Notes: generated by a model from the letters alone, not told the origin. Positions 9,380 to 19,183 are shown, counted from the first letter of the stretch. The stretch: 64,000 nt of DNA from Clostridia bacterium (GCA_017524615.1 JAFXVJ010000042.1:124001-188000); one strand, 5' to 3'. Numbers and translations are program-made.

Positions 9380-9604
9380 GCCCCGGAAGAAAAAAAGGGC
9401 AGCGTTTTCCCTTTCTCCCCGCGCGGTTCCGTCCACAGGCGCCACGCCGTCATCGATTCCCCCACTTCTTCCGGCAAGCACTGTATCCTCATCAGCATAT
9501 CCGGCCCGGATATACGATAAAACGGCTCTGCACCACAGCCGGGCAGAACCGGGCCCGCATCCTTTTTCCCCGCATTTATATTTTCTGCTTTGATTTAGAC
9601 AGCG

Positions 9605-9641
9605 AAAAGCCGCCGGAATGAATAAGCGTTCCGGCGGTTTT
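9605..9641. terminator. Terminator after the CotH-type gene
   Basis: CCGCCGGAA (9610-9618) pairs with TTCCGGCGG (9629-9637). The hairpin is flanked by A4 with a bulged G on one side and TTTTCTTTT on the other, so it can work in both directions. It begins 14 bases past the stop of the CotH-type gene. The rest of 9380-9604 between it and the proS promoter shows nothing I can name. Confidence 0.82.
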
Positions 9642-9654
9642 CTTTTGATTGTGT

Positions 9655-11631
9655 TTATTTCGCATTGGTTTCCTCCAGCAGCCGCTGCACCCGGCCGAAA
9701 TACTGCTCCACCTCGGCGTTGGTGAGCTTCATGTGCTTTTGCAGCATCCCCACGATCCTGGTGGGGCGCAGCCGGGCGTAATACTTCACCGCGTCCACAT
9801 TCTGCCGCCAGGCGGAAAGCGTGAAGTGCTTCCAGCGGGCCAGGTGGCGTGGCAGCAGCGTTTCCAGGGTCTGTTCCCAGGGCAGGAAATGGCTTTCCAC
9901 ATAGGGCCACTGGAAGGACAATTCCAGCACCTGGGCAAACCGGGTCAGGAATTTGGCCTTCATTTCCGGCACGTTCAGCAGGGCGGCTAACGGCTCATGG
10001 CGGAAGCCCTGCACCTTGTCATTCACCTTTTTGATGTAATAATTCATGGGCCCTTTGTCCATGGACAGGAACCCCGCTTCTACATCGAACAACAGATATT
10101 TCCACTTGCCGCCCGGCACGCGGTATACCCGCACGTTGGTGAAGTCGTTGTTGCCGATGATGATTTCAAAGGCGGCATGGGTGAACAGGCTGTCCACATC
10201 CAGCCGGTCCAGCACGTACTGAAGGTTGTCCGGATCGTTCAGGTTCTTCTTTTTGCAGAAATCGCACAGGGCGATCCAGTCCTCCCCGCTGCCGTTGTTG
10301 ACGAATTGGTCCCGGCCGGTGCGTGCCACCAAATCGATATGGTCGATGTCCTCATCGTCGGTGACGCCTTCCCACTGGGCCACGAAATGCTTGTTGATTT
10401 TTTCGCGCAGGTTGTAGTGCCCCCAATACGCGCCGTTGATGTAGACCTCAATGGCCAGGGCGTCCTGATATATGATATCCAGCGGCTCCGCCAGGGAGGA
10501 GATCACCGGGTCCCGGAGGCGGGTGGAGAAAGCGTCGGAATTGGCTCCCCGCAGCAGCAGGGATTTATAGCTGTCATAATCCCGATGGGGAAATGGATTG
10601 AAATAGAATCGGTCGGGGCCGTAAGCCTTTCGCGCGAAAACGGCGATGGATTTCTGGGCGTTCTGCCGGGCGGAATGGCCGGCGGTGGTGAAGGTGCCCA
10701 TCTGGTTGATGTCGCATCCGCCCGCCTCGTTGAAATACTCGATGTTGGCGGGGTATTCCCAATCGTGCTCGTAGTTGGGATAGCTGCTGCTGGCGCCCTT
10801 CACCAATAAGCCCGTCTTTTTGTCAAACAGGTATTTTTCATCGGTGATCAGGGACACCACCGGCACCGGCTGTTCCTCGCCGATAAAATAGGTGGCGGAC
10901 ACCGTTTCGGAGGGCACGGCATCCGCTCGGAAAGCGCGGACGCGAAACACCCCCGTGGCGGAAAAGGTGACGCCCTCCGCCGTCAATTCCGGGGATTTCT
11001 CCGTGGGGGTGGAGCCGTCCAGGGTGTAGCGCAGCACCGCGTCCTGGGGGGATTGGGCATGCACGGTGACGGGAGCGTCATAAAACCCGCCCGGGGTCAG
11101 AATGGCCGGGGCGGAGGCCCGACAGGCATACCCCTGCTTGGGATTCCTGGCCTTGGGGGTGGCCTCTGCGAAAAACATGTATTCCCCGCCGCCCTCCGGC
11201 AGGCCCCAGGATACGTTGCCATACTGGGGCGGGATGGACAGATTGGCCAGCTGGGTCTCCCCATCCCTGTCTGTCAGGATCACCCGGTCCCCGGAGGCGG
11301 ACAGCTTGAAATTGGCATAATAGGTGCCGTTTTTCCCGGGGTCCATGTCCTCCCCCGTGCAGTAAACCAGCAGATAGGCCCCCGCCTTGACGGTGGTATT
11401 CGGGGGAAACGCCCATTTGGCGGGGCTCTTTTTGCTGTCGCTCAGAAAGCAGCCGGACAGATCGACCGTTTTGCTGCCGTTGTTATGCAATTCCACCCAG
11501 TCATAGGCTTCCCCATTGATATACACGCCGTTGGAAGCCATCACCTCGCTGATGATGATTTCCGCCGACGCGGCGGAAGCCGCCAGCAAAAGCGCTGCCA
11601 GAAGCAAACAGAAGCCAAATCGCCTGCTCAT
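9655..11631 (-). CDS. Secreted CotH-type protein with lamin-tail and chitobiase-like domains
   Basis: The 658-aa protein has a signal peptide (residues 1-23). Next comes a lamin-tail domain (about 24-140: IIISEVMASN, DWVELHNNG, LSASGDRVILTDRDG), then a beta-sandwich of the chitobiase C-terminal/Fn3-associated type (LRYTLDGSTPTEKSPEL, about 195-255), then a CotH domain (about 260-600: SLLLRGANSD, AIEVYINGAYWGHYNLREK, KYLLFDVEAGF). CotH of Bacillus is a spore-coat protein kinase, but this three-domain secreted form is common in Clostridia and may instead bind or modify surface material. The gene is the last of a three-gene operon, starting 23 bases after the DUF4298 gene. Domain calls are firm; the role is inferred. 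Confidence 0.88.
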   Translation of the reverse strand: MSRRFGFCLLLAALLLAASAASAEIIISEVMASNGVYINGEAYDWVELHNNGSKTVDLSGCFLSDSKKSPAKWAFPPNTTVKAGAYLLVYCTGEDMDPGKNGTYYANFKLSASGDRVILTDRDGETQLANLSIPPQYGNVSWGLPEGGGEYMFFAEATPKARNPKQGYACRASAPAILTPGGFYDAPVTVHAQSPQDAVLRYTLDGSTPTEKSPELTAEGVTFSATGVFRVRAFRADAVPSETVSATYFIGEEQPVPVVSLITDEKYLFDKKTGLLVKGASSSYPNYEHDWEYPANIEYFNEAGGCDINQMGTFTTAGHSARQNAQKSIAVFARKAYGPDRFYFNPFPHRDYDSYKSLLLRGANSDAFSTRLRDPVISSLAEPLDIIYQDALAIEVYINGAYWGHYNLREKINKHFVAQWEGVTDDEDIDHIDLVARTGRDQFVNNGSGEDWIALCDFCKKKNLNDPDNLQYVLDRLDVDSLFTHAAFEIIIGNNDFTNVRVYRVPGGKWKYLLFDVEAGFLSMDKGPMNYYIKKVNDKVQGFRHEPLAALLNVPEMKAKFLTRFAQVLELSFQWPYVESHFLPWEQTLETLLPRHLARWKHFTLSAWRQNVDAVKYYARLRPTRIVGMLQKHMKLTNAEVEQYFGRVQRLLEETNAK

Positions 11632-11654
11632 TTCAGTATCCTTTCACCGCGCCT

Positions 11655-11978
11655 TCAGCGAGGGCCGTTCTTCAGGCCGTCCCGGGCCGCGTCCAGCAGC
11701 CGTATCAGCAGACGCCGATAATCGGCCAGGGCGTCGTACGCCGCGTCCTCGCTGAGCACGCCCCGCTTCAGTTCCGGCGGCAGCAGGCCCTGCTCATCCG
11801 CCTCATAATCCCCGCGCCAGTCCGCGCCGGTATAATATGCGTCCAGCTTTCTGGCTTTCGCGTGAACAGCGGCAAACGCATCCAGGGCCGCATCCAGCGC
11901 TTGCTCAGCCGCCCGGATATCGTCCAGGTTTTTTTCCATTTCCGTCACACGCTTGACGCGCTTTTCCGTCTGGTTCAT
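11655..11978 (-). CDS. DUF4298 family protein
   Basis: A 107-aa, probably soluble, helical protein rich in Ala, Asp and Lys, with the features of DUF4298: EKNLDDIRAAEQALDAALDAF, LDAYYTGADWRGDYEADEQGLLP and the C-terminal DAAYDALADYRRLLIRLLDAA. The function of the family is unknown to me. The start at 11978 follows GGGAGGAAACC; an in-frame ATG at 11996 has no such site. It sits between the 97-aa unknown gene (30 bases upstream) and the CotH-type gene (23 bases downstream) in one operon. Confidence 0.78.
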   Translation of the reverse strand: MNQTEKRVKRVTEMEKNLDDIRAAEQALDAALDAFAAVHAKARKLDAYYTGADWRGDYEADEQGLLPPELKRGVLSEDAAYDALADYRRLLIRLLDAARDGLKNGPR

Positions 11979-12008
11979 GGTTTCCTCCCTTGCCAAAGGA
12001 TGGCCGGC

Positions 12009-12302
12009 TCAGAATAGAGAAGCGTATGGATCGCGGTTCTTTTTCTTCCTGTCCGGATCGATGAATTCCACCTCCATCCGGTCAAAAGGCACATCCTCCA
12101 CGAAATGCTCGCGCAAAAACCGCGTTTGATTGAATTGCTCCCAATCCCGTTCATGCCGGGGCAGGATCATGGGCCGGGGCACATCCAGCTGATGGCAAGC
12201 CTCATCCATGGCCTCCCGCCAGGCTTCATGCGCGCATGCCACGGTCACGTCCCGGTCGATGCGGGTCTTATGCATCAAGCGCACCCAGATGCCTGTGGCC
12301 AT
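12009..12302 (-). CDS. Conserved-looking 97-aa protein of unknown function
   Basis: I do not recognise this protein. It is short and rich in His, Arg and acidic residues (WVRLMHKTRIDRDVTVACAH, then WREAMDEACHQLDV, and a charged end DRKKKNRDPYASLF). No signal peptide or membrane segment is seen, so it is probably cytoplasmic. The ATG at 12302 is chosen because GGGAGG lies 7 bases upstream; the ATG two codons earlier overlaps that site. The open frame extends upstream into uvrA on the other strand, which is not coding. It is the first gene of an operon with DUF4298 and CotH-type genes and has its own promoter. Confidence 0.7.
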   Translation of the reverse strand: MATGIWVRLMHKTRIDRDVTVACAHEAWREAMDEACHQLDVPRPMILPRHERDWEQFNQTRFLREHFVEDVPFDRMEVEFIDPDRKKKNRDPYASLF

Positions 12303-12333
12303 TTTCATTCCTCCCTCGCTTCCAGCCTGTCCT

Positions 12334-12362
12334 ATTATGGCATACCTTCGAAAAGAATGCAA
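12334..12362 (-). promoter_or_regulatory. Promoter of the unknown/DUF4298/CotH operon
   Basis: TTGCAT (12362-12357), 17 bases, CATAAT (12339-12334) on the minus strand, 32 bases before the 97-aa gene. It stands back to back with the uvrA promoter. Confidence 0.65.
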
Positions 12363-12380
12363 GCGGCCCGGAAAATCCCC

Positions 12381-12409
12381 TTCCCAAATGCGAACAAATG
12401 TGCTATAAT
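12381..12409 (+). promoter_or_regulatory. uvrA promoter
   Basis: TTCCCA (12381-12386), 17 bases, perfect TATAAT (12404-12409), 33 bases before uvrA. No obvious LexA box was seen: an AGAACAnnnGTTT-type or CGAACAnATGTTCG-type palindrome is only hinted at by GCGAACAAATGTGC at 12390-12403. Confidence 0.65.
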
Positions 12410-12441
12410 GGCCCGGTAGATCGCAGCATCCGGAGGGCAGC

Positions 12442-15249
12442 ATGGAAGACAGGATCATCGTGCGCGGCGCACGGGAGCATAATTTGAAAAATATCAATCT
12501 CACCATTCCCCGGGACAGGCTGGTGGTGTTCACCGGCCTGAGCGGCTCGGGCAAATCCAGCCTGGCCTTTGATACCATTTACGCCGAGGGCCAGCGCCGC
12601 TATGTGGAAAGCATGAGCAGCTATGCCCGCATGTTTTTGGGCCAGATGGATAAGCCCGACGTGGACGCCATCGAGGGCCTGTCGCCCGCCATCTCCATCG
12701 ACCAGAAAACCACCGCCCGCAACCCCCGGTCCACCGTGGGCACCGTGACGGAGATCCACGATTATCTGCGTCTTTTATATGCGCGAACGGGCAAGCCGCA
12801 CTGTCCAAAATGCGGCCGTGAAATCAAGCAGCAGACGGTGGATCAGATGGTGGACGCCCTGACCGCCCTGCCGGAGGGCACTAAGCTGCAGCTGCTGGCG
12901 CCGGTGGTGCGCCAGCGCAAGGGCGAGCATGTGAAGCTGTTGGAAGACGCATTGAAGAGCGGCTTCATCCGCGCCCGGATCGACGGGGAAATGTACGAAT
13001 TGGATGAAGCGCCCGTCCTGGACAAACAAAAAAAGCACCAGATCGACCTGGTGGTGGACCGGCTGGTGGTGCGCCCCGGCATTCAGCAGCGCTTGACCGA
13101 CAGCCTGGAAACGGCCATGAAGCAATCCGGCGGCCTGGTGTCCGCTTTGCTTACCACCGGCGAGGAAATGATGTTTTCCCAGAATTACGCCTGCCCGGAC
13201 TGCGGCGTGAACATCGAGGAGCTGGCTCCCCGGATGTTTTCCTTCAACAACCCCTACGGCGCGTGCCCCATGTGTTCCGGTTTGGGAGAACTGATGAAGG
13301 TGAGCGCCGACCTGGTGGTGCCCGATCCCGGCAAATCCCTGAATGAAGGGGCTGTTTCCTGCATGGGCTGGAACAGCGGCGAGCCCAATTCCACCGCCCA
13401 CAGCATGTTCCAGGCCATGGCGGATTTTTACGGCTTTTCCATGGATACGCCCTATCAGGACCTGCCGGAGGAGATCAAAAGCAAAATCCTCTATGGCACC
13501 GGCAGCCAGAAGCTGAAAATCGTGTTTGAAACAGGCACCTACCAAACCACCTTCGAGGGCGTCATTCCCTCCCTGGAGCGGCGGTATCAGGAGACCCAGA
13601 GCGAAGGCATGAAGGCCGCCTATGAGGAATACATGGCGCACGAAATCTGCCCTGCCTGCAAGGGGCGGCGCCTGAAGCCGGAATCCCTGGCCGTAACGGT
13701 GGGCGAAAAGAACATTGCCGAAATCAGCGAATGGAACATCCGCAAAACAAAAAGCTTTCTGGATTCCCTGTCCCTGTCCCCCATGGACCGGATGATCGCC
13801 GCGCCCATCCTGCGGGAGGTGAACGCTCGGCTGGGCTTCCTTTGCGACGTGGGCCTGGATTATCTGACGCTGTCCCGGGCGGCGGCCACCCTGTCCGGCG
13901 GGGAGGCCCAGCGAATCCGGCTGGCCACGCAGATCGGAAGCGGTCTGGTGGGCGTGCTGTACATCCTGGATGAGCCCTCCATCGGATTGCACCAGCGGGA
14001 CAACGCCAGGCTGCTCAAAACCCTGCGGCATTTGCAGGAGCTGGGCAATACCCTGATCGTGGTGGAGCACGACGAAGAAACCCTGCGCAGCGCCGATTAC
14101 CTGGTGGACATCGGCCCCGGCGCCGGCGAACACGGCGGAAGGATCGTGGCCCAGGGAACGGTGGAAGACGTGATGAACGCCCCCGAATCCATTACCGGCC
14201 AATACCTCAGCGGGAAAAAAAGCATTCCCATTCCGGCCCTTCGCCGGAAACCCCAGGGCTGGCTGACGGTGCTGGGCGCCCGGGAACACAACCTGAAAAA
14301 CATCGACGTCCGTTTCCCGCTGGGCGTGTTCTGCTGCGTCACCGGCGTATCCGGCAGCGGAAAAAGCAGCCTGGTCAACGCCATCCTGTATACCGCCCTG
14401 GCCCACCTGCTGAATCGGGCCCGGCCCCGGAAGGCCGATTATGACGGCATCGAGGGCGCGGAGCAGTTGGACAAAATCATCAGCATTGATCAATCCCCCA
14501 TCGGCCGCTCTCCCCGCTCCAATCCCGCCACCTACACCGGCCTGTTCGATCTGATCCGCAAGGTATTTGCTCAGCTGCCGGAAGCCAAGATCCGCGGCTA
14601 CAAGGAAAACAGGTTCTCCTTTAACGTCAAGGGCGGCCGGTGCGAAGCCTGCTCCGGCGACGGCCTGCTGAAAATCGAAATGCATTTCATGGCTGATATT
14701 TACGTGCCCTGCGAGGTGTGCCGGGGCAAACGCTACAACCGCGAGACCCTGGAGGTAAAATACCGCGGCCTTTCCATTGCCGACGTTCTGGATCTGACCG
14801 TGGAAGAAGCGATGAACGTATTCGAAGCGCACCCGCCCATCATGCAGAAGCTGCGCACCCTGTACGACGTGGGCCTGGGCTACATGAAGCTGGGCCAGCC
14901 CAGCACCACCCTGTCCGGCGGCGAAGCCCAGCGGGTGAAGCTGGCCACGGAGCTCAGCCGCAGGGCCACCGGCAAAACCCTGGTGCTGCTGGATGAGCCC
15001 ACCACCGGCCTGCACATGGACGATGTGAGCCGCCTGGTGAACGTGCTGCAGCGGCTGACAGATCAGGGCAATACCGTGCTGGTGATCGAACACAACCTGG
15101 ATATCATCAAAACGGCGGATTACATCATCGACCTGGGCCCCGAGGGCGGCGACGGCGGCGGCGCCGTGGTGGCGCAGGGTACCCCCGAGCAGGTGGCCGA
15201 GGCGCAGGACAGCTACACCGGGCAGTTTCTGCGCCGCATCCTGGGCTGA
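12442..15249 (+). CDS. uvrA: UvrA, excinuclease ABC subunit A
   Basis: ATPase that finds bulky DNA lesions and loads UvrB in nucleotide excision repair. The 935-aa length is normal. First ATPase: Walker [10 protein letters not shown] (residues 32-40). Zinc modules: CPKCGRE, CPDCG...CPMCSG and [11 protein letters not shown] signature [19 protein letters not shown] with Walker [12 protein letters not shown]. Second ATPase: Walker [11 protein letters not shown] (near 634), CEACSGDG and [10 protein letters not shown] zinc finger, signature [15 protein letters not shown], Walker [15 protein letters not shown] follows GGAGGGCAGC. No uvrB or uvrC lies in the window. The next gene starts 45 bases after the stop and may be co-transcribed. 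Confidence 0.98.
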   Translation: MEDRIIVRGAREHNLKNINLTIPRDRLVVFTGLSGSGKSSLAFDTIYAEGQRRYVESMSSYARMFLGQMDKPDVDAIEGLSPAISIDQKTTARNPRSTVGTVTEIHDYLRLLYARTGKPHCPKCGREIKQQTVDQMVDALTALPEGTKLQLLAPVVRQRKGEHVKLLEDALKSGFIRARIDGEMYELDEAPVLDKQKKHQIDLVVDRLVVRPGIQQRLTDSLETAMKQSGGLVSALLTTGEEMMFSQNYACPDCGVNIEELAPRMFSFNNPYGACPMCSGLGELMKVSADLVVPDPGKSLNEGAVSCMGWNSGEPNSTAHSMFQAMADFYGFSMDTPYQDLPEEIKSKILYGTGSQKLKIVFETGTYQTTFEGVIPSLERRYQETQSEGMKAAYEEYMAHEICPACKGRRLKPESLAVTVGEKNIAEISEWNIRKTKSFLDSLSLSPMDRMIAAPILREVNARLGFLCDVGLDYLTLSRAAATLSGGEAQRIRLATQIGSGLVGVLYILDEPSIGLHQRDNARLLKTLRHLQELGNTLIVVEHDEETLRSADYLVDIGPGAGEHGGRIVAQGTVEDVMNAPESITGQYLSGKKSIPIPALRRKPQGWLTVLGAREHNLKNIDVRFPLGVFCCVTGVSGSGKSSLVNAILYTALAHLLNRARPRKADYDGIEGAEQLDKIISIDQSPIGRSPRSNPATYTGLFDLIRKVFAQLPEAKIRGYKENRFSFNVKGGRCEACSGDGLLKIEMHFMADIYVPCEVCRGKRYNRETLEVKYRGLSIADVLDLTVEEAMNVFEAHPPIMQKLRTLYDVGLGYMKLGQPSTTLSGGEAQRVKLATELSRRATGKTLVLLDEPTTGLHMDDVSRLVNVLQRLTDQGNTVLVIEHNLDIIKTADYIIDLGPEGGDGGGAVVAQGTPEQVAEAQDSYTGQFLRRILG

Positions 15250-15294
15250 TCCGGGCAGCTCCCGGCAGCATATGAAACGAATGGAGGAAGCAGC

Positions 15295-18200
15295 ATGTAT
15301 CAGGACCCAATGTATCAGGATCCAATGTTTCAGGAACCGATGTATCAGCCGCCCGGGAAACGCGGCAGCAAGAAGCGCATGCTGATTCTGATCGGCGCGG
15401 GGATCCTGGCGGTGGCGCTGATCGTGCTGCTGGTGGTGCTGCTCAGCAGAGGATCGGGCCGTACGGACCCCTCCGGCAGTCCGGAGAACTCCGCCGACAA
15501 AAACATGCAGGAGGTCTTCGCCGGTTTCGGCCGCCAGGGGGAAGCCGGAGAATCGGGGGATAACGATTCCGCCGCCGGGGATTCCCATAACCCGGACAAT
15601 GCAGGCGGCTGGAACGGCCTGGCAAGCGCCGGCGAAGCCGTCCGGCAGGGCAGCCGTCCGCAGCTGGAGGCGTATATCCAGGATATTGCGCCGGAAGATG
15701 TGGCTTTTACGGAGGGAAACGTTCCCTACGTCAAATCGTCGCTGCTGCTGACCGCCGCTCCCGGCACGTCCAAGCGCGCCGTCGAGCAGCTGCTGGACGG
15801 TATGGGCGCGAAAATCGTGGGATATCTGGAAATATCCGGCGATTACCAGGTGCAGTTTACAGCGCCCAAAACCTATGAGGAGCTGGAACAGGCAATGGAG
15901 GCGCTGCGCGGGAGTGAAATCATCGAAACCGCGTCACTCCGCGAGCTGTTTCTCCTGTCTGAAGAAATCAATGCTCAGCAAGGCAATGCAGAGGAAGCGG
16001 CCAATCCCTCTTTTTATTTGAGCGGCGACGACTGGAACGGCGATGGCGGTCAGGTCAAAAATCCCGCCCTGCCCTCCGGCGCCGCGTGGTGGGCAGAGGC
16101 CGTGCGCCTGCCCGATGCCTGGCACATCGCCGATACAAGCGACAGAAGGCTGGAAAGCATCCGTGTTGGCGTATTTGATGTAGACGATTTTGATCTGCTC
16201 AATCCATCGGAGCTGGAATTCGAGGACGCGCATTTCAGCGCGGGCAGCGCCGATCAGCGTCACGGGACCTTGGTTTCAAGCCTGATTGCCGCGAAGGGAA
16301 ACAATGGCACAGGCATTCGCGGCGCCAGCCCCAATGCCCTGCTGTATGGTTGCTCTTTGACTGGGTATTATCATTTGGAAGCCATCTATTGGCCGGACCC
16401 CAACCAGAATATTATCAACGCAAGAGTCCCTCAGAATGCCAACGAACTGGCCGTAAACGGCACGGCGTTCACTGACATGTTTGGCCATAAGTACGGCATT
16501 TTTACGCTGCTTCAGGATGATGTGAAGGTAATCAATATGTCCTTTGGCTTGGAGCAGTTGATTGCTTCGGCCTGGTATGACGGCTTGGGTGAACAGGGAG
16601 CCGAAACGTACGCTCAGCGAAAGCTGCGGGAATGCAGCGCGGAGTTCGAATCATTCCTGATCCGATGCGAGGCGTATTATCCCGATTTCATCTGTGTGGT
16701 TGCCACCGGCAATATGAATAACGACTCATTCAAATTGACGAACAATACGAATGGATATTCGCTGGAAAAAAATGCCGCCGGAGAAATCTGTCCAATCAAA
16801 ATGCATCATGAAATCACGCCGGAGTATAATCCATTCTTGCGCATTCCCACCAACAGCGCCGCGGCCAAGCACATCCTGTCGGTCGGCGCGATCGATCTGG
16901 AGTATTGGGTGGAAACGGCCGCCAATCAAACCCCGTATTCCTCCGACGGCGCGTTCCGCTATTCCGAAAGCGACTTCAGCGTGCGGTATGCCGATCTATG
17001 CGCGCCGGGCGGCACCATGACAGTTCACCTGTCCGACGGCTCAACGGACACGCATCAGATTCTTTGCGTGGGTCCCAACGGCCGCCAGGAAGAGGTAGAG
17101 GGCACCTCGCTTTCCGCGCCCATCGTGTCGGGCATCGCCGCTCTGGTGTGGGGGTATCAGCCCAATCTGAGCGTGGAAGAGCTGAAAGAATGCCTGCTGT
17201 ATACGCCATACACCGCAGCCCATTCCAATTACACGAATCGTCCCGGCCTCAAGCTCATTGACGCGGTGGCAGCCATGCAGCGGGCAGATGAGATTTGCTC
17301 GGCCAGTGGAAAAAGCGTCCACAGCCAAGCCATCCAGCCCGCAGGCTACTATACCGGCTATCTCTATACCGGGGACGACGACGTGCCAAGCTCCATCCAG
17401 GTTGCTTCCGATTGCGTCATTCGCCTGTACGATGAAGACTGGAACCCGAAATTCGAATACAGTCAGCGCACCGATATCAGCTTTTCCATGCGTGTCCCCC
17501 CGGGAAAATACTATGTGCGCGCCATCCAGGAAGATCTGGTGAAGGAATACATCGGGGAATGTGAAATCAAGGAGAATGAAATCACCTATGAGGGGCTGCA
17601 TCTTCAGGACCGTCCCGCCGCCATGTATGCCTTCGCCGTGCATCAAACCACCAAATCGGGGGCCTGGTATGAGGCCGGCTCCGGCGTGGTTTCCGCCTCT
17701 CTGGCCGGGTTCGGCGCCAGCCTGGATTTTGATTACATGGTGCACGTGACCGACTTTGATCCCGAAAATCCGCTGAAAATGAAGGCCACCGGATACGGAA
17801 GCATTTCAGAATACGGCATAGGCATTGATTATCAGATCTCCCGGGCGAATGGGAAAACCAGCTATTCCTACTCCATGTACGGTATGCCCATGAGCACCAG
17901 TTCCCTCAGCTTCGAACCCGCTTTCTTCGATTTTGATCAAATCAAGGAGGCCCACTTAACCACCGTGGAGGAGATTGACGATTATTCCTTCCTTGTCAGC
18001 CTGAACGGCGAGCAGCTGTCCTCCCTATCCTTCGATGTCATCGACGCCTTCGGAAGCGGCAGCGCGAAAGAAGCCATGACAGGAGAAATGGAAGTGTGCC
18101 TCAACCAGGATATGTCCCTGGATACGATCACCATCGCTGTTTATATCGGCGTTTCCTCTGACCTGCAAGGCAATCTGTCCATCAACGACCGCGCGCAGCC

Positions 18201-18366
18201 CAACGGCAATTCTGTCACCGTCGCGGAGGCGGAATACGATCTGGTTTACACCTTCTCCGACACGGAGCTGGTATGGGAGCCCGACGAAGATTCGTATGAT
18301 TCATCCGGCGACGCGGCCGAGATGCTGGAGGGCATCCTGGACGGGATCATGACCTACGGCTGGTGA
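15295..18366 (+). CDS. Membrane-anchored subtilisin-like serine protease (S8)
   Basis: The 1023-aa protein opens with a short cytoplasmic tail of four five-residue repeats (MYQDP MYQDP MFQEP MYQPP), then a basic stretch and one membrane helix (about 29-50), placing the rest outside. The S8 domain has Asp295 (VGVFDVDDF), His323 (RHGTLVSSL), the oxyanion Asn region (VVATGNMNNDS) and Ser605 (EGTSLSAPIVSG). Residues 130-230 could be a prodomain. Beyond 640 lies a beta-rich C-terminal part, including a module starting at SGAWYEAGSGVVSASL that resembles lipoprotein-type DUF6612 domains, though I am unsure. ATG follows GGAGGAAGCAGC. It is probably a surface protease; the substrate is unknown. Confidence 0.9.
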   Translation: MYQDPMYQDPMFQEPMYQPPGKRGSKKRMLILIGAGILAVALIVLLVVLLSRGSGRTDPSGSPENSADKNMQEVFAGFGRQGEAGESGDNDSAAGDSHNPDNAGGWNGLASAGEAVRQGSRPQLEAYIQDIAPEDVAFTEGNVPYVKSSLLLTAAPGTSKRAVEQLLDGMGAKIVGYLEISGDYQVQFTAPKTYEELEQAMEALRGSEIIETASLRELFLLSEEINAQQGNAEEAANPSFYLSGDDWNGDGGQVKNPALPSGAAWWAEAVRLPDAWHIADTSDRRLESIRVGVFDVDDFDLLNPSELEFEDAHFSAGSADQRHGTLVSSLIAAKGNNGTGIRGASPNALLYGCSLTGYYHLEAIYWPDPNQNIINARVPQNANELAVNGTAFTDMFGHKYGIFTLLQDDVKVINMSFGLEQLIASAWYDGLGEQGAETYAQRKLRECSAEFESFLIRCEAYYPDFICVVATGNMNNDSFKLTNNTNGYSLEKNAAGEICPIKMHHEITPEYNPFLRIPTNSAAAKHILSVGAIDLEYWVETAANQTPYSSDGAFRYSESDFSVRYADLCAPGGTMTVHLSDGSTDTHQILCVGPNGRQEEVEGTSLSAPIVSGIAALVWGYQPNLSVEELKECLLYTPYTAAHSNYTNRPGLKLIDAVAAMQRADEICSASGKSVHSQAIQPAGYYTGYLYTGDDDVPSSIQVASDCVIRLYDEDWNPKFEYSQRTDISFSMRVPPGKYYVRAIQEDLVKEYIGECEIKENEITYEGLHLQDRPAAMYAFAVHQTTKSGAWYEAGSGVVSASLAGFGASLDFDYMVHVTDFDPENPLKMKATGYGSISEYGIGIDYQISRANGKTSYSYSMYGMPMSTSSLSFEPAFFDFDQIKEAHLTTVEEIDDYSFLVSLNGEQLSSLSFDVIDAFGSGSAKEAMTGEMEVCLNQDMSLDTITIAVYIGVSSDLQGNLSINDRAQPNGNSVTVAEAEYDLVYTFSDTELVWEPDEDSYDSSGDAAEMLEGILDGIMTYGW

Positions 18367-18428
18367 GACAGATGGGCTCTGCACCCTGACATGCCGGCAA
18401 TAAAAGCACAAACGAAAGGAGCATGAAA

Positions 18429-18797
18429 ATGAGCGGGATCATTCGGCGGGATATCAGTGAGGAATGGGCCCATGCGGGCATTGTGAAGGCAGGCGATTAT
18501 TGCTTTCTGTCCTATTGCGTGGGCAATATTGGCGGCACGGTGGAGGAACAGGTAAACGGTGCGTTCGACGAAATGGAGCGTCGGCTGGCCCTCTTCGGCC
18601 TGACCCTTGAAAACGTGGTGCATATGGATTGCCTGTTCCGGGACGTATGGAACATCCCCACCATGGAAAAGGTCATCAAGGAGCGCTTCCATGGATGCTT
18701 CCCGGCCCGCAAATCCATCCAGACCAATTTCGCCCATGTGGGCGGGGAAATGGGGCTGCAATTCCAGGCGGACGCCATCGCCTACTGCGGAGAATAA
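18429..18797 (+). CDS. RidA/YjgF family protein
   Basis: A 122-aa trimer-forming protein of the RidA family, which hydrolyses reactive enamine/imine intermediates from amino-acid metabolism. The conserved catalytic Arg is present (Arg94 in FPARKSIQTN), as are the N-terminal core SYCVGNIGGTVEEQV and ENVVHMDCLFRDV. Two start codons are possible, ATG at 18423 and at 18429; the second has the better distance (7 bases) from GGAG. It follows the protease gene by 62 bases and is followed by a terminator region. Paralogues in this family have varied substrates, so ridA itself is not claimed. Confidence 0.88.
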   Translation: MSGIIRRDISEEWAHAGIVKAGDYCFLSYCVGNIGGTVEEQVNGAFDEMERRLALFGLTLENVVHMDCLFRDVWNIPTMEKVIKERFHGCFPARKSIQTNFAHVGGEMGLQFQADAIAYCGE

Positions 18798-18850
18798 GGC
18801 CCTTTGAGTCCCATCGGCCACCGCCGGGGGAATCCATCCCCCGGCACCTC

Positions 18851-18981
18851 CCGGCGGTTCCATCTGCCGGGAGAAATCAGCTCGCCTGCGCCTGCCGGAT
18901 GGAATGGGGGCGGAGCATCCGGGCATAAAAATTTTCCGGAAACAATTCTCTGTTTCCGGATGCTGCATCCTTTTTGTTTTT
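18851..18981 (+). terminator. Hairpin cluster ending in an intrinsic terminator after the RidA gene
   Basis: CTCCCGGC/GCCGGGAG forms a stem (about 18851-18876). TCCGGAAACA (18935-18944) pairs perfectly with TGTTTCCGGA (18951-18960). GGATG/CATCC follows (18958-18970) with TTTTTGTTTTT. GCATCCGG (18915-18922) could instead pair with CCGGATGC (18956-18963), so the structures may compete. Confidence 0.6.
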
Positions 18982-18984
18982 CCC

Positions 18985-19013
18985 TTGCGCTTTTTATGCT
19001 TCCATGCTACAAT
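18985..19013 (+). promoter_or_regulatory. Promoter of the riboswitch-folT-nth unit
   Basis: TTGCGC (18985-18990), 17 bases, TACAAT (19008-19013). Transcription would start about 10 bases before the riboswitch P1 stem. Confidence 0.7.
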
Positions 19014-19027
19014 GCAAATGATTCGTA

Positions 19028-19147
19028 CGCAGAGTAGTGACAGGCGCGTCAAGTGCCCATGAACGGGGAGTTGTCATGGGACGAAGCCGGTTTTTCGGCG
19101 CGGTGGCTGTCACGCATCCCGCTGCACGGTGTCTGGCTGCCTCTGCG
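19028..19147 (+). ncRNA. THF riboswitch (folT type, class I)
   Basis: The conserved core of the tetrahydrofolate riboswitch is readable: AGAGTAG (19031-19037), GCGCGTCAAGTG (19044-19055), GAACGGGGAGTTGTCA, GGACGAAGCCGG (19079-19090) and CGCATCCCGCTGCACGGT (19113-19130). CGCAGAG (19028-19034) and CTCTGCG (19141-19147) close it as P1, a perfect 7-bp stem. It precedes folT, the usual target, and should reduce folate uptake when tetrahydrofolate is high. Pattern match by eye only. Confidence 0.9.
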
Positions 19148-19183
19148 GATCTCATTCTGTATCCGATGGGAGGGGCTTTTTTC

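Noticed and set aside
12385..12405. LexA box at the uvrA promoter
   Set aside because: GCGAACAAATGTGC has one half (CGAACA) of the Gram-positive SOS box, but the other half does not match.
12775..15588. A 937-codon open frame antisense to uvrA
   Set aside because: GC-rich codon usage of uvrA keeps the opposite strand open. The frame has no ribosome binding site, no domain and a low-complexity, His/Gln-rich translation. The same holds for long antisense frames at 7417-9132, 27448-29694, 34596-36656, 36514-39147 and 25211-26995.
19037..19183. Upstream extension of the folT frame
   Set aside because: It would translate the THF riboswitch. The ATG at 19184 has a strong ribosome binding site, and the extension has no similarity to S components.
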